From positions 58,378 to 122,377 of the IMG/VR virus record IMGVR_UViG_3300042519_000373: a DNA stretch of 64,000 nt. One strand, written 5' to 3'. Source of the DNA: a virus. The notes beneath the pieces were generated by a model. That model saw only the letters and a program-made list of their open reading frames with translations. It was not told where the DNA came from and searched no databases. A program made the translations under genes and the position numbers. The stretch's first letter is position 1, and each line of letters begins with the position of its first letter. Shown piece by piece: positions 40,874-52,364 of the stretch.

Positions 40874-41116
40874 TTAATCTACGTTAATCAAGTCGTCAAT
40901 ATTGCCATTATTCTTCTTAGTTGCACCCTGTAATGCTGCTTGATTCCGTTTGGCCATTTCTTCTCTATAGGTATTAAGCACAACAATAATTTGTGGTAAT
41001 ACCTGATTCATTCCTGTTCTTGCTGCAATACCGTACTTTCTAGAGAGATCTAAAATTCTTTGTTCTAGTTCTGCATCTTTTAAATCAGCAGGATTTGCCA
41101 GCAACGGGTTAAACAT
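40874..41116 (-). CDS. small helical hypothetical protein
   Basis: An 80-residue helical protein beginning MFNPLLANPADLKDAELEQRILDLSRKYGIA, ending NNGNIDDLINVD. The N-terminal stretch resembles short conserved proteins near the head/neck genes of T4-like cyanophages. Start overlaps the next structural gene by eight bases. Function unknown. Confidence 0.6.
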   Translation of the reverse strand: MFNPLLANPADLKDAELEQRILDLSRKYGIAARTGMNQVLPQIIVVLNTYREEMAKRNQAALQGATKKNNGNIDDLINVD

Positions 41117-41687
41117 TAGTATATGTGCCGATAAACTTTATGAATACAGTGTCTCCTGCATCAGCAGTTGACATTTCAAATATGTGAGATACTTCTGTAT
41201 TAGTTCCTAAAACGTGCGGTAATGTTAAACTTGCTTCCTTCTTTAACACATTACTACCTTGTGTAAAACTGATAGTTCCTGTTAACGTAGTTGCGTTTAA
41301 GATTTCAAACCTTACTGTTGAATATATGTTGCTATCAGATGGCCAGTTGATCACTGTTAAGGTTGCAGCACCGTCTACAGTAACTTTATGATATCCACCT
41401 AGTTGATAGTTTATTTGAGTACTTGATGATATGTCATCAATAACTGTTCCTGCAATACCTGTTGCTTTGAGCACTCCTCGATATATGCTGCCTTCGTATC
41501 CGTAGTCATTTACATCGTTTAGTTTTACAGAAGTTAATTCTAGTTGAGTTAATTCTTGGGCCGCAGATTGCAGTGCATTTTTGATGCTGGCAAAGTTATC
41601 TCGAAATCCCTGAGTATCGTTATCTACTCCTGGCACAGGATATAAAACATTGATATTGTTACTAAAATTGGTTACGGTGCTTGACAT
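41109..41687 (-). CDS. small fibre-associated structural protein
   Basis: A 192-residue Thr/Ser/Asn-rich protein. The start FSNNINVLYPVPGVDNDTQGFRDNFASIKNALQSA matches the N-terminal attachment segment of the fibre genes downstream (compare DGTGDSVYAAFQKVNSNF). The second half is beta-rich. It is preceded by a late promoter box (41711-41718). Likely a virion component, perhaps a fibre adaptor. Confidence 0.65.
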   Translation of the reverse strand: MSSTVTNFSNNINVLYPVPGVDNDTQGFRDNFASIKNALQSAAQELTQLELTSVKLNDVNDYGYEGSIYRGVLKATGIAGTVIDDISSSTQINYQLGGYHKVTVDGAATLTVINWPSDSNIYSTVRFEILNATTLTGTISFTQGSNVLKKEASLTLPHVLGTNTEVSHIFEMSTADAGDTVFIKFIGTYTNV

Positions 41688-41710
41688 ATGTTTCTCTCTA
41701 AGAACAGTAG

Positions 41711-41718
41711 ATATTTAT
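41711..41718 (-). promoter_or_regulatory. late promoter box overlapping the protease stop codon
   Basis: ATAAATAT on the minus strand; its TAA is the stop codon of the S8 protease gene. About 24 bases before the next ATG. Confidence 0.6.
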
Positions 41719-43289
41719 CCGAAGATTGTGAGGGGTGTTGCAGAATTAAAAACCTGATACAATGCTTTAGCTGAGCCACCTTGTAAGCTGCCCCAGTTAG
41801 TGTAGCCAGAACCGCCGTAATAACTTTCGTTAACTTTCCATGTGCTGCCTGTAGAAGTTGTCCAATTTAAACACTGTTGTTGAGTCATCTGTGGTCTTGC
41901 CTGTAACACATTGGCCAATACACCCACTACCTGTGGACATGCTTGACTGGTTCCGGATACGGCATTTAGATAGTAATTAGAATTTCTAGGATCCGCTACC
42001 GCAGGATATGCATATGCACTATTTGCATATGCACCCATAATATAATCTCCTGGGGCCCATATATCTACCCCGGGTCCTGTGCAGCTAAAATCTCGTTTAT
42101 GTTCGGGATTAACCGCAGCAGTTGCATAGGCTGCAATTGCACCGACACAGATTACTCCATTAGTACCTGCAGGAGTTGATCCTCTATGGTAATAATAAGT
42201 AAAGCCCGTATATTCAGTCCAATAGTTGTTATAATCGAGACCACCGCTGACATCAATTTTATGACGATCGTTACCGGCAGCAGCTACTACAATAACTCCG
42301 GCATTGATACAACTTTCTATTTCAGCATTTAATGCAGGATAGAAATATCCGTGTACACCTATGCCACCTTCGGGAATTCCGATAGTTCCGTATGCCGCAG
42401 TAGTAGTTGATACGGCATAGTTAGTACTACGATATCTAATACCTGTTACTCTTGTGTAGCTATAAAAGAAACCAAAACTGCAATTAACAATAGTAGGTCT
42501 CTTGTAACCAGTTGTGGGATCTACAGACTTAGCTACATGAAATGCTCTGATAGTTTGCCAAACTTCAAAGTCATCTAACAGTCCTAATTCTCTGCCATCT
42601 GTTATATCGTATTCTGTTGCCGCACCTGAACCAACTGAACGTAGACTATAGATATTTGCACCCGGTGCCCAACCCTGTGTATTGCCTGCCGCAATGCTGG
42701 CACAGTTGCTGCCATGTCCATCGCAGTCCCCTAAGAACCCGCCTGTGGGTGCAGATGTAATAATTCCGTGCTGTGTCCAGTCGTAATCTACAACTCTGCT
42801 ACCTCCAGTACCGTCTGCATTAACTGCAAATTCTGGATGGTTAGGCTCGACACCTGTATCGATAATAATTATATCAACTCCTGAACCATTTAGATTAAAA
42901 GTAAATGGACCAGTACTAGACCCAAACCCTGTTGGAAAATTAGTCACTGTGCTTAGGCATCTAATCAAACCCCAATTTTTTGAAGTCTGAAAAGGCTCAA
43001 CTGATTTGTTAAAAACACCAGTTCTAATACCTGTTGTTCTTTTCTTAACGCCCATTTCAACAGGATCTCTATGAACTTCTTTGATCCTAAGATCGGACAT
43101 CAGTGCCGCCGCTTCTTCGTCAGTTAGCATCACAGTAGAATTGTGCTCACTGTGCAGCATTGGGTTAATGATTTCTACGGCACGTTCTGGAATGGCTTCG
43201 TCTGAATAATCCGTAGTCAAATCTGCATGAACGCCGGGCTTGTCATTTGGATTTTCAACTACGACATAATATTTTCGTAACATTGACAT
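41715..43289 (-). CDS. subtilisin-like (S8) serine protease
   Basis: A 524-residue S8 peptidase. The catalytic triad is visible: D144 (IIIIDTGVEPNHPEF), H192 (CDGHGSNCAS) and Ser in SGTSQACPQVVG near 447, with an oxyanion AAGND block. The N-terminal 100 residues look like a prodomain; there is no signal peptide. It lies between an adaptor-like gene and the collagen fibres, with a late promoter box at its stop. A structural protease that processes virion fibres, or degrades a host surface protein, is likely; the target is not known. Confidence 0.9.
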   Translation of the reverse strand: MSMLRKYYVVVENPNDKPGVHADLTTDYSDEAIPERAVEIINPMLHSEHNSTVMLTDEEAAALMSDLRIKEVHRDPVEMGVKKRTTGIRTGVFNKSVEPFQTSKNWGLIRCLSTVTNFPTGFGSSTGPFTFNLNGSGVDIIIIDTGVEPNHPEFAVNADGTGGSRVVDYDWTQHGIITSAPTGGFLGDCDGHGSNCASIAAGNTQGWAPGANIYSLRSVGSGAATEYDITDGRELGLLDDFEVWQTIRAFHVAKSVDPTTGYKRPTIVNCSFGFFYSYTRVTGIRYRSTNYAVSTTTAAYGTIGIPEGGIGVHGYFYPALNAEIESCINAGVIVVAAAGNDRHKIDVSGGLDYNNYWTEYTGFTYYYHRGSTPAGTNGVICVGAIAAYATAAVNPEHKRDFSCTGPGVDIWAPGDYIMGAYANSAYAYPAVADPRNSNYYLNAVSGTSQACPQVVGVLANVLQARPQMTQQQCLNWTTSTGSTWKVNESYYGGSGYTNWGSLQGGSAKALYQVFNSATPLTIFG

Positions 43290-43292
43290 TCC

Positions 43293-44126
43293 TTACGATA
43301 TCACTGTTCTATCAGTGAATAGTCTCCAATTGGCTCCGTCATAGAAACAAGGTTGCCCACCGCCCGCAGCATCTACTACATAAAGTATTGCACCTTGTCG
43401 TGTAATTGCACCTAACGCAGATAATTGTGCAGTAGTTGCAGTAGTTAATACAAAAGGACTGTTAACAGTAATTTGTCCAGCAGCCCGTAAATTAAGATCG
43501 TTGCCTGATTGAATAGTTGCAGCAGTGCTTACTCCGGTAACAGTTAGCGTTGAGATGTAAAGAGTCTGCACAGTGTAAGTATTGCCCACTACTGTAACAG
43601 CCCCAGTTGCTCCTAGATTACCTGTTGCACCAGTTAGTCCAGTTGAGCCAGTTAGGCCTATTTGACCCGTTGCACCAGTAATACCAGTAGCACCTGTTGC
43701 CCCTCTTAGACCAGTAGCACCAGTAGAACCGTCATTGCCAGTACCAGTAGCACCGGACGAACCAATTGCACCCGTAGCACCTGTGGCACCTTGACCAGTA
43801 GCTCCTTGTGGTCCGGTTGCCCCTTGAGGGCCAGTAGCACCTGTGCTGCCCTGTGCTGCCGCAGTTCCGGGGATTCCTTGCAATCCGGTAGCACCACCCG
43901 GTCCTGTTGATCCACTTTGCCCAGTTGCACCAGTAGCACCTGCAAACGCTACAGTTCCGTCTAATCCTCTAGGACCTGTGGCACCCGGCATACCAGTTGC
44001 ACCTGTGGCACCTCTAGGTAATGGGCCTGCAACCCATGCTGTTGATGTGCTGTTATAAACCCAAAGACTGCCGTTGTAAGTGTAAACTTGACCAGCTATC
44101 GGGCTTGATGGAAATTGAATTGCCAT
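43293..44126 (-). CDS. short collagen-like fibre protein
   Basis: A 277-residue protein. An N-terminal beta segment ([21 protein letters not shown]) precedes a Gly-X-Y collagen region of about 150 residues rich in GAT triplets, then a globular C-terminal part ending [18 protein letters not shown]. Such proteins form triple-helical virion fibres. It is one of three in tandem. Confidence 0.8.
   Translation of the reverse strand: MAIQFPSSPIAGQVYTYNGSLWVYNSTSTAWVAGPLPRGATGATGMPGATGPRGLDGTVAFAGATGATGQSGSTGPGGATGLQGIPGTAAAQGSTGATGPQGATGPQGATGQGATGATGAIGSSGATGTGNDGSTGATGLRGATGATGITGATGQIGLTGSTGLTGATGNLGATGAVTVVGNTYTVQTLYISTLTVTGVSTAATIQSGNDLNLRAAGQITVNSPFVLTTATTAQLSALGAITRQGAILYVVDAAGGGQPCFYDGANWRLFTDRTVIS
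43600..44030 (-). repeat. collagen Gly-Ala-Thr triplet repeats, gene 1
   Basis: DNA repeats of the GCACCAGTAGC/GGTGCAACTGG type encode (G-X-Y)n, with GAT as the main unit. The periodic composition creates spurious long frames on the other strand. Confidence 0.8.
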
Positions 44127-44147
44127 TGTGTATTCCTATATTTCTAA

Positions 44148-47096
44148 TTACGCACCACGCATCATGCAGCCGTTAAACCATGTAATGTTTCCGCCAGCAA
44201 CGGTAATATCTTTACTGCTGCCGCTAGTCTGTTGAATATAGACTTCAAAATAATCTCCAGTTCCGTTAGCATAAGCTATAGTGCTTACGCCCATGCTAAA
44301 GAAACTAGCACCTACTTCTGTGCCACTTGCATTCCAACCACGCTTATACTCTGATCCATTTTTCCAAATAACTAACATGCTTTCACCAGTACCCATAGTA
44401 CCGCTTATGCGAACTGCGGCATTTAGTTGATAATAACCTGCAACAGTGGGCGTAAATCTTGAACTGGCAAAATTTCCATTAGTGTCAAAATCTTCAAGTT
44501 GGAACAACACTTTTTGTTGTGTTCCAGAAGTAATTGTCTGCGTTACTCCCGAGTCTGGATAAACTGAGAATGCAGGGCCGTTTACAGCCTGACTATTATT
44601 GACTGAAATATTTCCGCCAACATGTAAGTTTCCGCCAATGCCAGCACCACCTACAACTTGTAGAGCACCAGAGTTTGTTGAAGTTGCACTGGTAGTATTT
44701 GTAATTGTAAAGACGCTACTTAATGGATTTGCAATTGCACCTGTTGCACCAGCAGGACCAGTGGCACCTGTAAATCCTTGAAATCCTCTTGCACCAGTAA
44801 GACTAATAGACCAATCTTTAAATGTTCCCGGCCCGTTAATGGTATATGGAGCAATACCTATATTAGTGCCAGTATACCATTCAACGTAGCCGTCAATAAC
44901 TGTGCTAAATGCAGTACTGGTAAATGCCACTGCACGAACACGAGTTGATGTTGTATACGCATTAGTTCCGTATGCTTTATCAACTTGAAATACAAAAGTC
45001 GAAGTACTGGTAGTTATAACTAAGGTAGTTGATGTAGAAATTAGTTGTAGGTATCCAGGTCCAGTTGATCCTGTTGGACCAGTGGCACCAGTAGATCCCC
45101 ATAGACCAGTAGCACCAGTAGATCCCCATTGCCCTGTAGCCCCAGTAGACCCAAACTGTCCGGCTGCACCTGTAGCACCGGTAGAACCACTACCAGTAGC
45201 ACCTGCTGGGCCAGTAGCCCCTGTTGATCCTCTAGTTCCAGTCGGTCCTGTAGCACCTGTTGCTCCAAACGCTCCGGTAGTGCCTTGAATACCTGTAGCA
45301 CCTGTACTACCGAACTCACCAACGGCACCTGTAGCACCGATGAATCCAGTTGCACCAGTTGAACCTGTGGCACCCAGACCAGTTGAACCTGTTAATCCGG
45401 TTGCTCCTGTTGATCCTTGATCACCTTGCGGTCCAGTTGAACCTGAAGCACCTTGACCGGTGGCACCGTTTTGTCCCTGTGGGCCTGTAGCACCCTGTGC
45501 ACCGGTTGCACCTGTAGCACCAGATCCTGTAGCACCTGCTGGACCAGTAGCACCAGTAGCACCTGTTGCTCCAATAGCACCTGTCGCTCCAGTTGCACCT
45601 GCTCCGGTTGCACCAGTTGATCCCTGAGCACCAGTAGCACCAATATTTCCTTCAGATCCTTGAGGTCCAGTAGAACCTGTGCCGCCTTGCAATCCAGTTG
45701 CACCAGTAGATCCAATTTCTCCCTGAGCACCTGTTGCTCCTTGACCTGCAAACGTTCCAGGAATGCCTTGGGGCCCAGTAGCACCTTGAGGACCAGTAGC
45801 ACCTGTAGCACCTGTAGCACCTGTTGAACCAACTGGCCCAGTTGCACCTGTAGCACCTGTAGCACCAGTTGATCCAATATTTCCTGTAGCACCTGTACTA
45901 CCACTACCTGTTGCCCCTTGAAGTCCAGTAGCACCGGTAGCACCAGTAGATCCAATTTCTCCCTGAGCACCTGTAGCACCTGCACCAGTAGCACCTTGAG
46001 GTCCAGTAGCACCGGTAGCACCAGTAGATCCAATACCCGTTGCTCCGGTAGCACCATCCGGTCCTGTAGAACCTCTAGCACCTTGTCCGCCGACTAATGT
46101 TATAGTCCATGCTTGGAATGTTCCTGCACCAAAGCTAGTTAACGGTCTAATAGTGAGCTGATCTCCAATAAAACTTTCAACAATGCCGTCAAAGTTTGAT
46201 AAAATATCAGCGTCCGCAGTAGCCCTTACTCTAGAACTTACTGTATACGCTACAGTACTAGACGATAAATGAGTTACGAAAGTTACAGTGTTTAAACTGA
46301 TAGTTGCAGTAGTTTGAGAATACAAAGGAATGAAACCAACTCCGGTTGCACCTGTGCTACCACTACCAGTTGCACCAGTTGCACCGTCTACGCCCGGCAA
46401 TCCGCTTGCACCAGTAGACCCTTGACCTGCAAATGTGCCAGGAATGCCTTGGGCACCAGTTGCACCGGTTAAGCCTGTAGCACCTGGCCCGCCAGTAAAT
46501 CCGGTAGCACCGGTGGCACCCTGATACCCAGTTGCACCCGTAGCACCGACTGAACCAGTTGCTCCCGTTTCTCCAACAGCACCACCAGGACTTGCTGATA
46601 CCCAAACAGAACCGTTGTAAGTAAACAGTTGTCCTGTTTCTTGAGTATCAAGCCACATGTCCCCAGCCGCTGCCACCGATGGTCTTGAAGTTGAAATTAC
46701 TGCGGTCAGTCTAGGACCAGTTGCACCAGTCGATCCTCTAGTGCCAGTTGCACCCCGAGCACCAGTTGCACCCATTGAAACTACATTGACTACACCTTCA
46801 ACAATTTCTAAACCGTCGCCTACTATAATTGTTCCTAGAGTAGAAGTAGTTGCAGTAGTAGCAACAGTTGTTACATTTAAAAATCCTTCTTGGTCAATAT
46901 TTAAACCATCGCCAATTTTAATTCCGCCAATAGTGCTAGTAGTTGCCGTTGACACATTGAATGTGACTAATTCATTATTAATGAATTCGCCTAACTGCCC
47001 TACAGTCATCTGTTTAGTTAGGTTGCCGTCAGCAACAGGCATACTAGTTGCCGTTGTTATTGAACCAATAACGGGTAGATTACTAATGGTACTCAT
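44148..47096 (-). CDS. large collagen-like fibre protein with C1q-like end
   Basis: A 982-residue protein. After an N-terminal domain, several collagen blocks of GAT triplets alternate with globular inserts; two related beta inserts of about 80 residues (encoded at roughly 46083-46350 and 44785-45060) share SRVRA ... DG.V... and GTF..W. The C-terminal 150 residues ([34 protein letters not shown]) resemble a C1q/TNF-type jelly roll. It likely forms a trimeric virion fibre with a receptor-binding head. Confidence 0.78.
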   Translation of the reverse strand: MSTISNLPVIGSITTATSMPVADGNLTKQMTVGQLGEFINNELVTFNVSTATTSTIGGIKIGDGLNIDQEGFLNVTTVATTATTSTLGTIIVGDGLEIVEGVVNVVSMGATGARGATGTRGSTGATGPRLTAVISTSRPSVAAAGDMWLDTQETGQLFTYNGSVWVSASPGGAVGETGATGSVGATGATGYQGATGATGFTGGPGATGLTGATGAQGIPGTFAGQGSTGASGLPGVDGATGATGSGSTGATGVGFIPLYSQTTATISLNTVTFVTHLSSSTVAYTVSSRVRATADADILSNFDGIVESFIGDQLTIRPLTSFGAGTFQAWTITLVGGQGARGSTGPDGATGATGIGSTGATGATGPQGATGAGATGAQGEIGSTGATGATGLQGATGSGSTGATGNIGSTGATGATGATGPVGSTGATGATGATGPQGATGPQGIPGTFAGQGATGAQGEIGSTGATGLQGGTGSTGPQGSEGNIGATGAQGSTGATGAGATGATGAIGATGATGATGPAGATGSGATGATGAQGATGPQGQNGATGQGASGSTGPQGDQGSTGATGLTGSTGLGATGSTGATGFIGATGAVGEFGSTGATGIQGTTGAFGATGATGPTGTRGSTGATGPAGATGSGSTGATGAAGQFGSTGATGQWGSTGATGLWGSTGATGPTGSTGPGYLQLISTSTTLVITTSTSTFVFQVDKAYGTNAYTTSTRVRAVAFTSTAFSTVIDGYVEWYTGTNIGIAPYTINGPGTFKDWSISLTGARGFQGFTGATGPAGATGAIANPLSSVFTITNTTSATSTNSGALQVVGGAGIGGNLHVGGNISVNNSQAVNGPAFSVYPDSGVTQTITSGTQQKVLFQLEDFDTNGNFASSRFTPTVAGYYQLNAAVRISGTMGTGESMLVIWKNGSEYKRGWNASGTEVGASFFSMGVSTIAYANGTGDYFEVYIQQTSGSSKDITVAGGNITWFNGCMMRGA
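44750..46590 (-). repeat. collagen triplet repeats, gene 2
   Basis: Near-continuous Gly-X-Y coding repeats, interrupted by the two globular inserts. High internal similarity makes this prone to recombination and copy-number change. Confidence 0.8.
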
Positions 47097-49630
47097 TTAA
47101 CTAAACACTCCACAATGCCTGAACCGTTTTCTAATGCAAATGCAAATGGTTGTCGGCCATTGCTAGTTGTACTGCCTTTGCCATCCATGTACGGCCAAAT
47201 AGGTTCGCCTTTTAACACGTACCCTTCTACTTTAACTGGTACACGACCAGTTAACGCAATATATGTTCCGCCTTCTAATTCACTATTCATCATATATGCA
47301 GGCTTACCGGAGACTACACCGATAACATAACAGTCACTAGTTGTTACCGCGGTAACTTCTGCAATGCCACCAACTGTCATCACAGTACCGACTGAGTATT
47401 CTCGGTCTGTTAGATATTTTTCTGCCAAGTCAGCATACACTGCAACAGTAGCAGTTCCTCTAAAGAACGATCCTCTAATATCACCTAGGTCATCTCTTGC
47501 AACAATAGTAGCAGTAATATTATCTTCATATCCTTTAGCATAGTATGTAAATCCGCCTGCATAAGGCACAATTTCTAAAGCTGCGGCCTGTGCATTACTC
47601 GAACCAGTAGCACCAGTTAATCCAGTGGCACCAGTTGATCCTTGAGCACCAGTTGCACCCGATGATCCTTGAGCACCTGTGGCACCTGTGGCACCATCAT
47701 ATCCAGCAGGCCCAGTAGACCCCCACAAACCAGTTGATCCTGTACTTCCTGGAAGTCCGATATCTCCTTGTGGACCAGTTGCTCCCATTGATCCAGTTGC
47801 ACCAGTTGCTCCGGTCGCACCTGTTGATCCTATTCCAGTAGCACCAGTAGCACCCATTACACCTTCTGCTCCAGTTGCACCTGTAGCCCCACTAGGACCA
47901 GTAGCACCGGTTATTGGACCAACACTTATTACGGAAGCATCGCTTAATGTAAATTCAATTATTGTATTGCTAGAAGTTAATGTAGCAGTGGTAATATATT
48001 TGCCTTGAGGACCAGTTGCACCAGTAGCACCAGATGCTCCTTCACTGCCTTGTAAACCGACTGCTCCGGTAGCCCCAGCCGGCCCTGTCGCACCTGTCGC
48101 ACCTGTAGTTCCCGGTATACTTGGACCTTCTGAACCAGTAGCACCTGCAGGACCAGTAGCACCGGTTGCACCGGTTGCACCTGTAGTTCCTAACGGGCCA
48201 GTTGCACCTGTGCTGCCTTGTAATCCAGTAGCACCTGTTGCACCTGTTGCTCCAATGGCACCTGTTGCACCTGTAGCACCTTGTCCTGTAGCACCTGTAG
48301 CACCCGGCTCTCCTTGGTTACCAGTAGCACCTGTGGCACCAGTTGAACCAATGCCTGTAGCACCAGTTGAGCCTAACTCGCCTTGAATACCAGTTGCACC
48401 GGTAGCACCGTCACCGCCAATTGGTCCAGTTGAACCAGTAGCACCGTCTGGACCGGTAGCACCGTCTGCTCCGGTTGCACCTGTAGCACCTAATCCAGTT
48501 GATCCTTGCGGACCAGTTGCACCTGTAGCACCTCGGAGTCCGGTAGCACCAGTAGCACCAAAGTTACCTGTAGCACCTGTTGATCCTAACGGACCAGTTG
48601 CACCTGTTGTACCTAAGTCGCCAGTCGGTCCTTGAATGCCAGTAGCACCAGTTGCACCAAAATTGCCAGTAGCCCCAGTTCCGCCAACTGGTCCAGTAGC
48701 ACCCGGACTGCCTATACCAGTTGCACCTGTAGTTCCTTGTCCAGTAGCACCAGTTGCACCTGCACCGCCAAATGGTGCACCTGCACTCCAGTTACCATCT
48801 CCGTTTTGTTTAATGTATAATGTTCCGGTACCTAGTTCTAAAAATGCAAAACCAAACGGACGATCATCATATTGACTTCGTTCGTCGTACGGAGTTGGCC
48901 AATACCCTACAGCATCAATAACAAATGGCTGACCAATTTCCCCTGTTGCACCTGTAGCACCTTCGCCTGTAGCACCAGTTGAACCAATTGGTCCAGTTGA
49001 ACCCGTACCGCCTTGACCTGCAAATGTTCCAGCAATACCAGTAGCACCTTGGGGTCCTGTAGAACCTGTTGATCCTTGAGCACCAGTTGCACCTGTACCG
49101 CCTTGGCCGGGAATACCTTGTTGACCAGTGGAACCAGTACCGCCTTGGAATGCTGCTATTCCGGGAATACCCTGGAGACCGGTTGCACCTTGTTCACCGG
49201 TTGCACCTTGGGCACCTGTAGAACCAGTAGCACCGCTACCAGTAGCACCTGCACTACCTGTAGCACCTGCACTACCAGCAGGCCCTTGACTTCCGGTTGC
49301 ACCAGTTGCACCCATAAATGCAGCAGTACCTGGGATACCTTGCGGACCAGTAGCACCAGTTCCTCCGGGATAGCCAATATCACCTTTTGGACCAGTAGAT
49401 CCAGTTGAACCACCTTGCCCCGTAGCACCAGTTGATCCGCTGCCTGTGGCACCTCGTAGACCAATCGGTCCAGTGGCTCCGCTAGCACCTACCGCAGTTT
49501 CTCTACTAAAAAATGTTCCTAATGTTTCTACAGTTACATAGTATGTTTGTCTGGTAGAAGTATCCGCTACTGGTATCAGAACAGCATTGGTTAGTGTGTT
49601 TAACGGTGGTAAATTACTTATTGTGCTCAT
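47093..49630 (-). CDS. collagen-like fibre with conserved C-terminal domain
   Basis: An 845-residue protein with several GAT collagen blocks and a globular insert between residues about 230 and 290. The C-terminal domain contains [30 protein letters not shown] and [12 protein letters not shown], and is closely similar to the C-terminus of the 2161-residue fibre at 52889. The shared domain resembles the peptidase-G2/intramolecular-chaperone-like ends of phage fibres. Confidence 0.78.
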   Translation of the reverse strand: MSTISNLPPLNTLTNAVLIPVADTSTRQTYYVTVETLGTFFSRETAVGASGATGPIGLRGATGSGSTGATGQGGSTGSTGPKGDIGYPGGTGATGPQGIPGTAAFMGATGATGSQGPAGSAGATGSAGATGSGATGSTGAQGATGEQGATGLQGIPGIAAFQGGTGSTGQQGIPGQGGTGATGAQGSTGSTGPQGATGIAGTFAGQGGTGSTGPIGSTGATGEGATGATGEIGQPFVIDAVGYWPTPYDERSQYDDRPFGFAFLELGTGTLYIKQNGDGNWSAGAPFGGAGATGATGQGTTGATGIGSPGATGPVGGTGATGNFGATGATGIQGPTGDLGTTGATGPLGSTGATGNFGATGATGLRGATGATGPQGSTGLGATGATGADGATGPDGATGSTGPIGGDGATGATGIQGELGSTGATGIGSTGATGATGNQGEPGATGATGQGATGATGAIGATGATGATGLQGSTGATGPLGTTGATGATGATGPAGATGSEGPSIPGTTGATGATGPAGATGAVGLQGSEGASGATGATGPQGKYITTATLTSSNTIIEFTLSDASVISVGPITGATGPSGATGATGAEGVMGATGATGIGSTGATGATGATGSMGATGPQGDIGLPGSTGSTGLWGSTGPAGYDGATGATGAQGSSGATGAQGSTGATGLTGATGSSNAQAAALEIVPYAGGFTYYAKGYEDNITATIVARDDLGDIRGSFFRGTATVAVYADLAEKYLTDREYSVGTVMTVGGIAEVTAVTTSDCYVIGVVSGKPAYMMNSELEGGTYIALTGRVPVKVEGYVLKGEPIWPYMDGKGSTTSNGRQPFAFALENGSGIVECLVK
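47600..49490 (-). repeat. collagen triplet repeats, gene 3
   Basis: Gly-X-Y coding repeats, as in the two preceding genes, with several GATGATG blocks broken by one globular insert near 48770-48930. Confidence 0.75.
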
Positions 49631-49633
49631 CTT

Positions 49634-52363
49634 TTATTCAACTAGTAGTGCGTTTCCATCAGAGTCAGTAATAATGATACCGTCTGGACCAGCCAGCACA
49701 TTTAATGGTTGTACATCATCAACATTCTTAATTGGGAACTTGAGATATTTATCGCCACTGTAATCTAGTGTTTGATCAATAATTAATCTATCAACTTCGA
49801 AATCAATTAACTTAAAGTCAAATCCATTAAGCTCAATCTTTCTTTTAATTTTATAGCCTTCGCCGGGTAATGCATAACAAATTGGCATCGCTTTAATAAA
49901 TCCTAAAGGTGCTCCAGTTGCCTGTTGAATAGTACTCATAAATCTAGGACGTAAATATTCGTCTACTTTAATAGTTTCGCCGTATATTTGAACGCTTTCT
50001 AGACTCTTTTGCCAGTTTTCAACGCTATTACTGTATAAATTAACCAGTCCCTGATTAATCAAGAAACTGATATTATCCGGACTTTTCCCTAATGTATTAC
50101 TTTGGCTGTCAATAATGTCAACGTAGACAAAGTCGTAAACATAATTTCCTTGAGCGTCTTCTGCAGGAATTGTCTTGACATCTCCAAAATAGAATCTCTT
50201 ATTGTAGAAATAATTCTGTAGCCCTAAAACGTATTCAGCTAAGTTTAATCGCTCAATGCCGTACTCTAAAGTCATTCGAATATCTTTTTGTAGCCCGAAT
50301 GCTGGATCCGATGGTCGGTATAATACCTTTGGATCGAATACATCTCTATTGTTAATAAAATCTCTATAGACTTTTCTTCTATGTCGTGCCATGAACGGTC
50401 TCATGTACACGCTGCTAAACGGAGTTGGATCGTTGTCTCCAATAAGAATTGTAAACTCTTGATCAATTGTTGCCAGTCGATAGGCATTAGTAGCTTCTAC
50501 TGTAAACGTATATGCACGGTCAAATGTAGTTCCGCCACCATCGATGGTAAATTCTGTAGGTTGGTAGTAATCAACTTCAGTAGTTCCACCATAAGGAATT
50601 TTCCCCACAATACTTCCGTCATTCTTAAATTCTAAACCTGCAGGTAATTCACCTTGTACAAATCTGTATTGAATTCCTAAGTCGGGTAAATTTTCATGTT
50701 GTGCTACTACTGATAGCTCACTTTGATATCCTGCTGCAATTGTTCCTACGGTAGAGGTAGTAATCCATTGTAAATCAGTGTTTACACTGCCTTGTAGTCT
50801 TAATTGAAATACTCTATCGCTTTTACTTTGATCTCCGGTCTTAGGATCAGTTTTAATCATCCTAATAGTAAATTTGTAATCTTCACTATATGCAGGTATG
50901 TACGGAATTTGTCCGTATAGGTCTCCAGACGTTTCATTTAAATTAAATCCGGGCGGCTTTTGACTCTCACTTCCAACGAATAGAATAGTATTATCTGGAA
51001 TGTCGTCTCTTAGTGTAGTGTCATATACTACCGTATCGCCTACAAGTACTGGACTATGTTTAATACCAACTACACAAGTTGAAGTAGTTCCTGTCACTGA
51101 ACTGATTGTATAAGTAGTATCGTATATTGCATCGGGCACATATGTGTCCAATCTAAGCAATTGTCCAACTTGAGGCAAGCTAGACAAGCTCTTTAAATGC
51201 ACCTCACTCATACCAGCACGGTTATACTTAGGTAAGAAGTCTGCACTTTCCCAATCCGTTCCGTTCCACACATAGCTAACAGTTTCATCTACTACATTGT
51301 ACAAATCACCGATGGTATTAACTAACGGTAACTCAGCAAACGTATCAACTACACCTCTTACAGTTACAGGTAAGCCACTTGGTCCTGTATTGTACTGAGT
51401 ATCAGCAATAGCTCGTACTTCCGGATTTACACTAATATTATCCCAGATCCAATTAACTGCACCTAGTTCAGGGTGCGGATCATATGTTTGTATTCTAACA
51501 ATTTGATAGTTCGCGGCACGACGAATACCCAAGTTCGCCGGACTTAGCCAAGCAGGTGCATACAAGTAACTGTCGCCTGCTTGAAAACATCTTGCATCTG
51601 CTGAAATATACCCAGTGTCTGCACGTAAGCTGTTTACATCAACAACTTGCAATTTAAATAATTTACGACTGCTATTAAAACTGTCAGTGGCAGTTACATA
51701 GAATTGATAAATTTTCTTAATGTATTTTGGACGATTAGTTTTATTTTCAATAATGAAAGCACTATCATACGGATAACGGTCATATTTTTCAGTGTCGTAT
51801 CCGTTGCCTGAAACTCCAACCGGCTCTTCTTGCACAGTTATTTCATCAATAACGCCAGTTAATCTACCGTCTTCAGTTAATTTAATCCCTTTGGGTAGTT
51901 GCCCGTCTCCGTCTGCAATGTAATATCTTAGTTTCATATTTTCAAACAAGACATTAGCTACAGCAGACAATTGATAATCTACAATATGTTCGTTTACTGC
52001 AAAACACTCACCACTGGTTCCTACTGCTAGGAATCCGCTAGGAGTTACCCATACTGGATCTTGATTGCTAGTTACATCTACTGAAAACGTACGGTCAGCT
52101 ACACCCTGTGCATTTTTTGCACGAACTACAAATTGACTTCTAATTGTAGAAGGCACGCTCATAGGGTTTCCAATAATAAACCCAGTTGTAGTAGTCGACG
52201 TAGCAGTAGTTACTAATTGTAAAACCATTCCGTCCGGAAGCTTCCCGCTTATAACACTGAATGTAGATCCAGTGCCTTCAACTGAAAATGGTATATTAAT
52301 AGCAGTTCGTTCTGTTAACGTGCCCAGGAACCCCGCATTGGTAATCCATACTGGTGCTGTCAT
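49634..52363 (-). CDS. large structural protein with Ig-like domains
   Basis: A 909-residue beta-rich protein. Several stretches fit putative Ig-like (He_PIG) domains: ITNAGFLGTLTERTAINIPF and FSVISGKLPDGMVLQ, LPKGIKLTEDGRLTG, LPAGLEFKNDGSIVG, each with the [LP]xGLxxxxxGxIxG motif. The C-terminal quarter (FMARHRRKVYRDFINN; DFKLIDFEVDRLIIDQ) is different. Probably a tail or baseplate-attached adhesin. It stands between the fibres. Confidence 0.72.
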   Translation of the reverse strand: MTAPVWITNAGFLGTLTERTAINIPFSVEGTGSTFSVISGKLPDGMVLQLVTTATSTTTTGFIIGNPMSVPSTIRSQFVVRAKNAQGVADRTFSVDVTSNQDPVWVTPSGFLAVGTSGECFAVNEHIVDYQLSAVANVLFENMKLRYYIADGDGQLPKGIKLTEDGRLTGVIDEITVQEEPVGVSGNGYDTEKYDRYPYDSAFIIENKTNRPKYIKKIYQFYVTATDSFNSSRKLFKLQVVDVNSLRADTGYISADARCFQAGDSYLYAPAWLSPANLGIRRAANYQIVRIQTYDPHPELGAVNWIWDNISVNPEVRAIADTQYNTGPSGLPVTVRGVVDTFAELPLVNTIGDLYNVVDETVSYVWNGTDWESADFLPKYNRAGMSEVHLKSLSSLPQVGQLLRLDTYVPDAIYDTTYTISSVTGTTSTCVVGIKHSPVLVGDTVVYDTTLRDDIPDNTILFVGSESQKPPGFNLNETSGDLYGQIPYIPAYSEDYKFTIRMIKTDPKTGDQSKSDRVFQLRLQGSVNTDLQWITTSTVGTIAAGYQSELSVVAQHENLPDLGIQYRFVQGELPAGLEFKNDGSIVGKIPYGGTTEVDYYQPTEFTIDGGGTTFDRAYTFTVEATNAYRLATIDQEFTILIGDNDPTPFSSVYMRPFMARHRRKVYRDFINNRDVFDPKVLYRPSDPAFGLQKDIRMTLEYGIERLNLAEYVLGLQNYFYNKRFYFGDVKTIPAEDAQGNYVYDFVYVDIIDSQSNTLGKSPDNISFLINQGLVNLYSNSVENWQKSLESVQIYGETIKVDEYLRPRFMSTIQQATGAPLGFIKAMPICYALPGEGYKIKRKIELNGFDFKLIDFEVDRLIIDQTLDYSGDKYLKFPIKNVDDVQPLNVLAGPDGIIITDSDGNALLVE

Positions 52364-52364
52364 A

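Noticed and set aside
45041-46081. Long Leu/Val/Gln-rich or Pro/Val-rich open frames in the collagen genes
   Set aside because: They are shadows of the Gly-X-Y codon periodicity; the collagen frames have proper start sites, globular ends and known fold patterns.
43600-49490. CRISPR-like or satellite repeat array
   Set aside because: No constant repeat with unique spacers; the repetition is in-frame coding sequence for collagen triplets.
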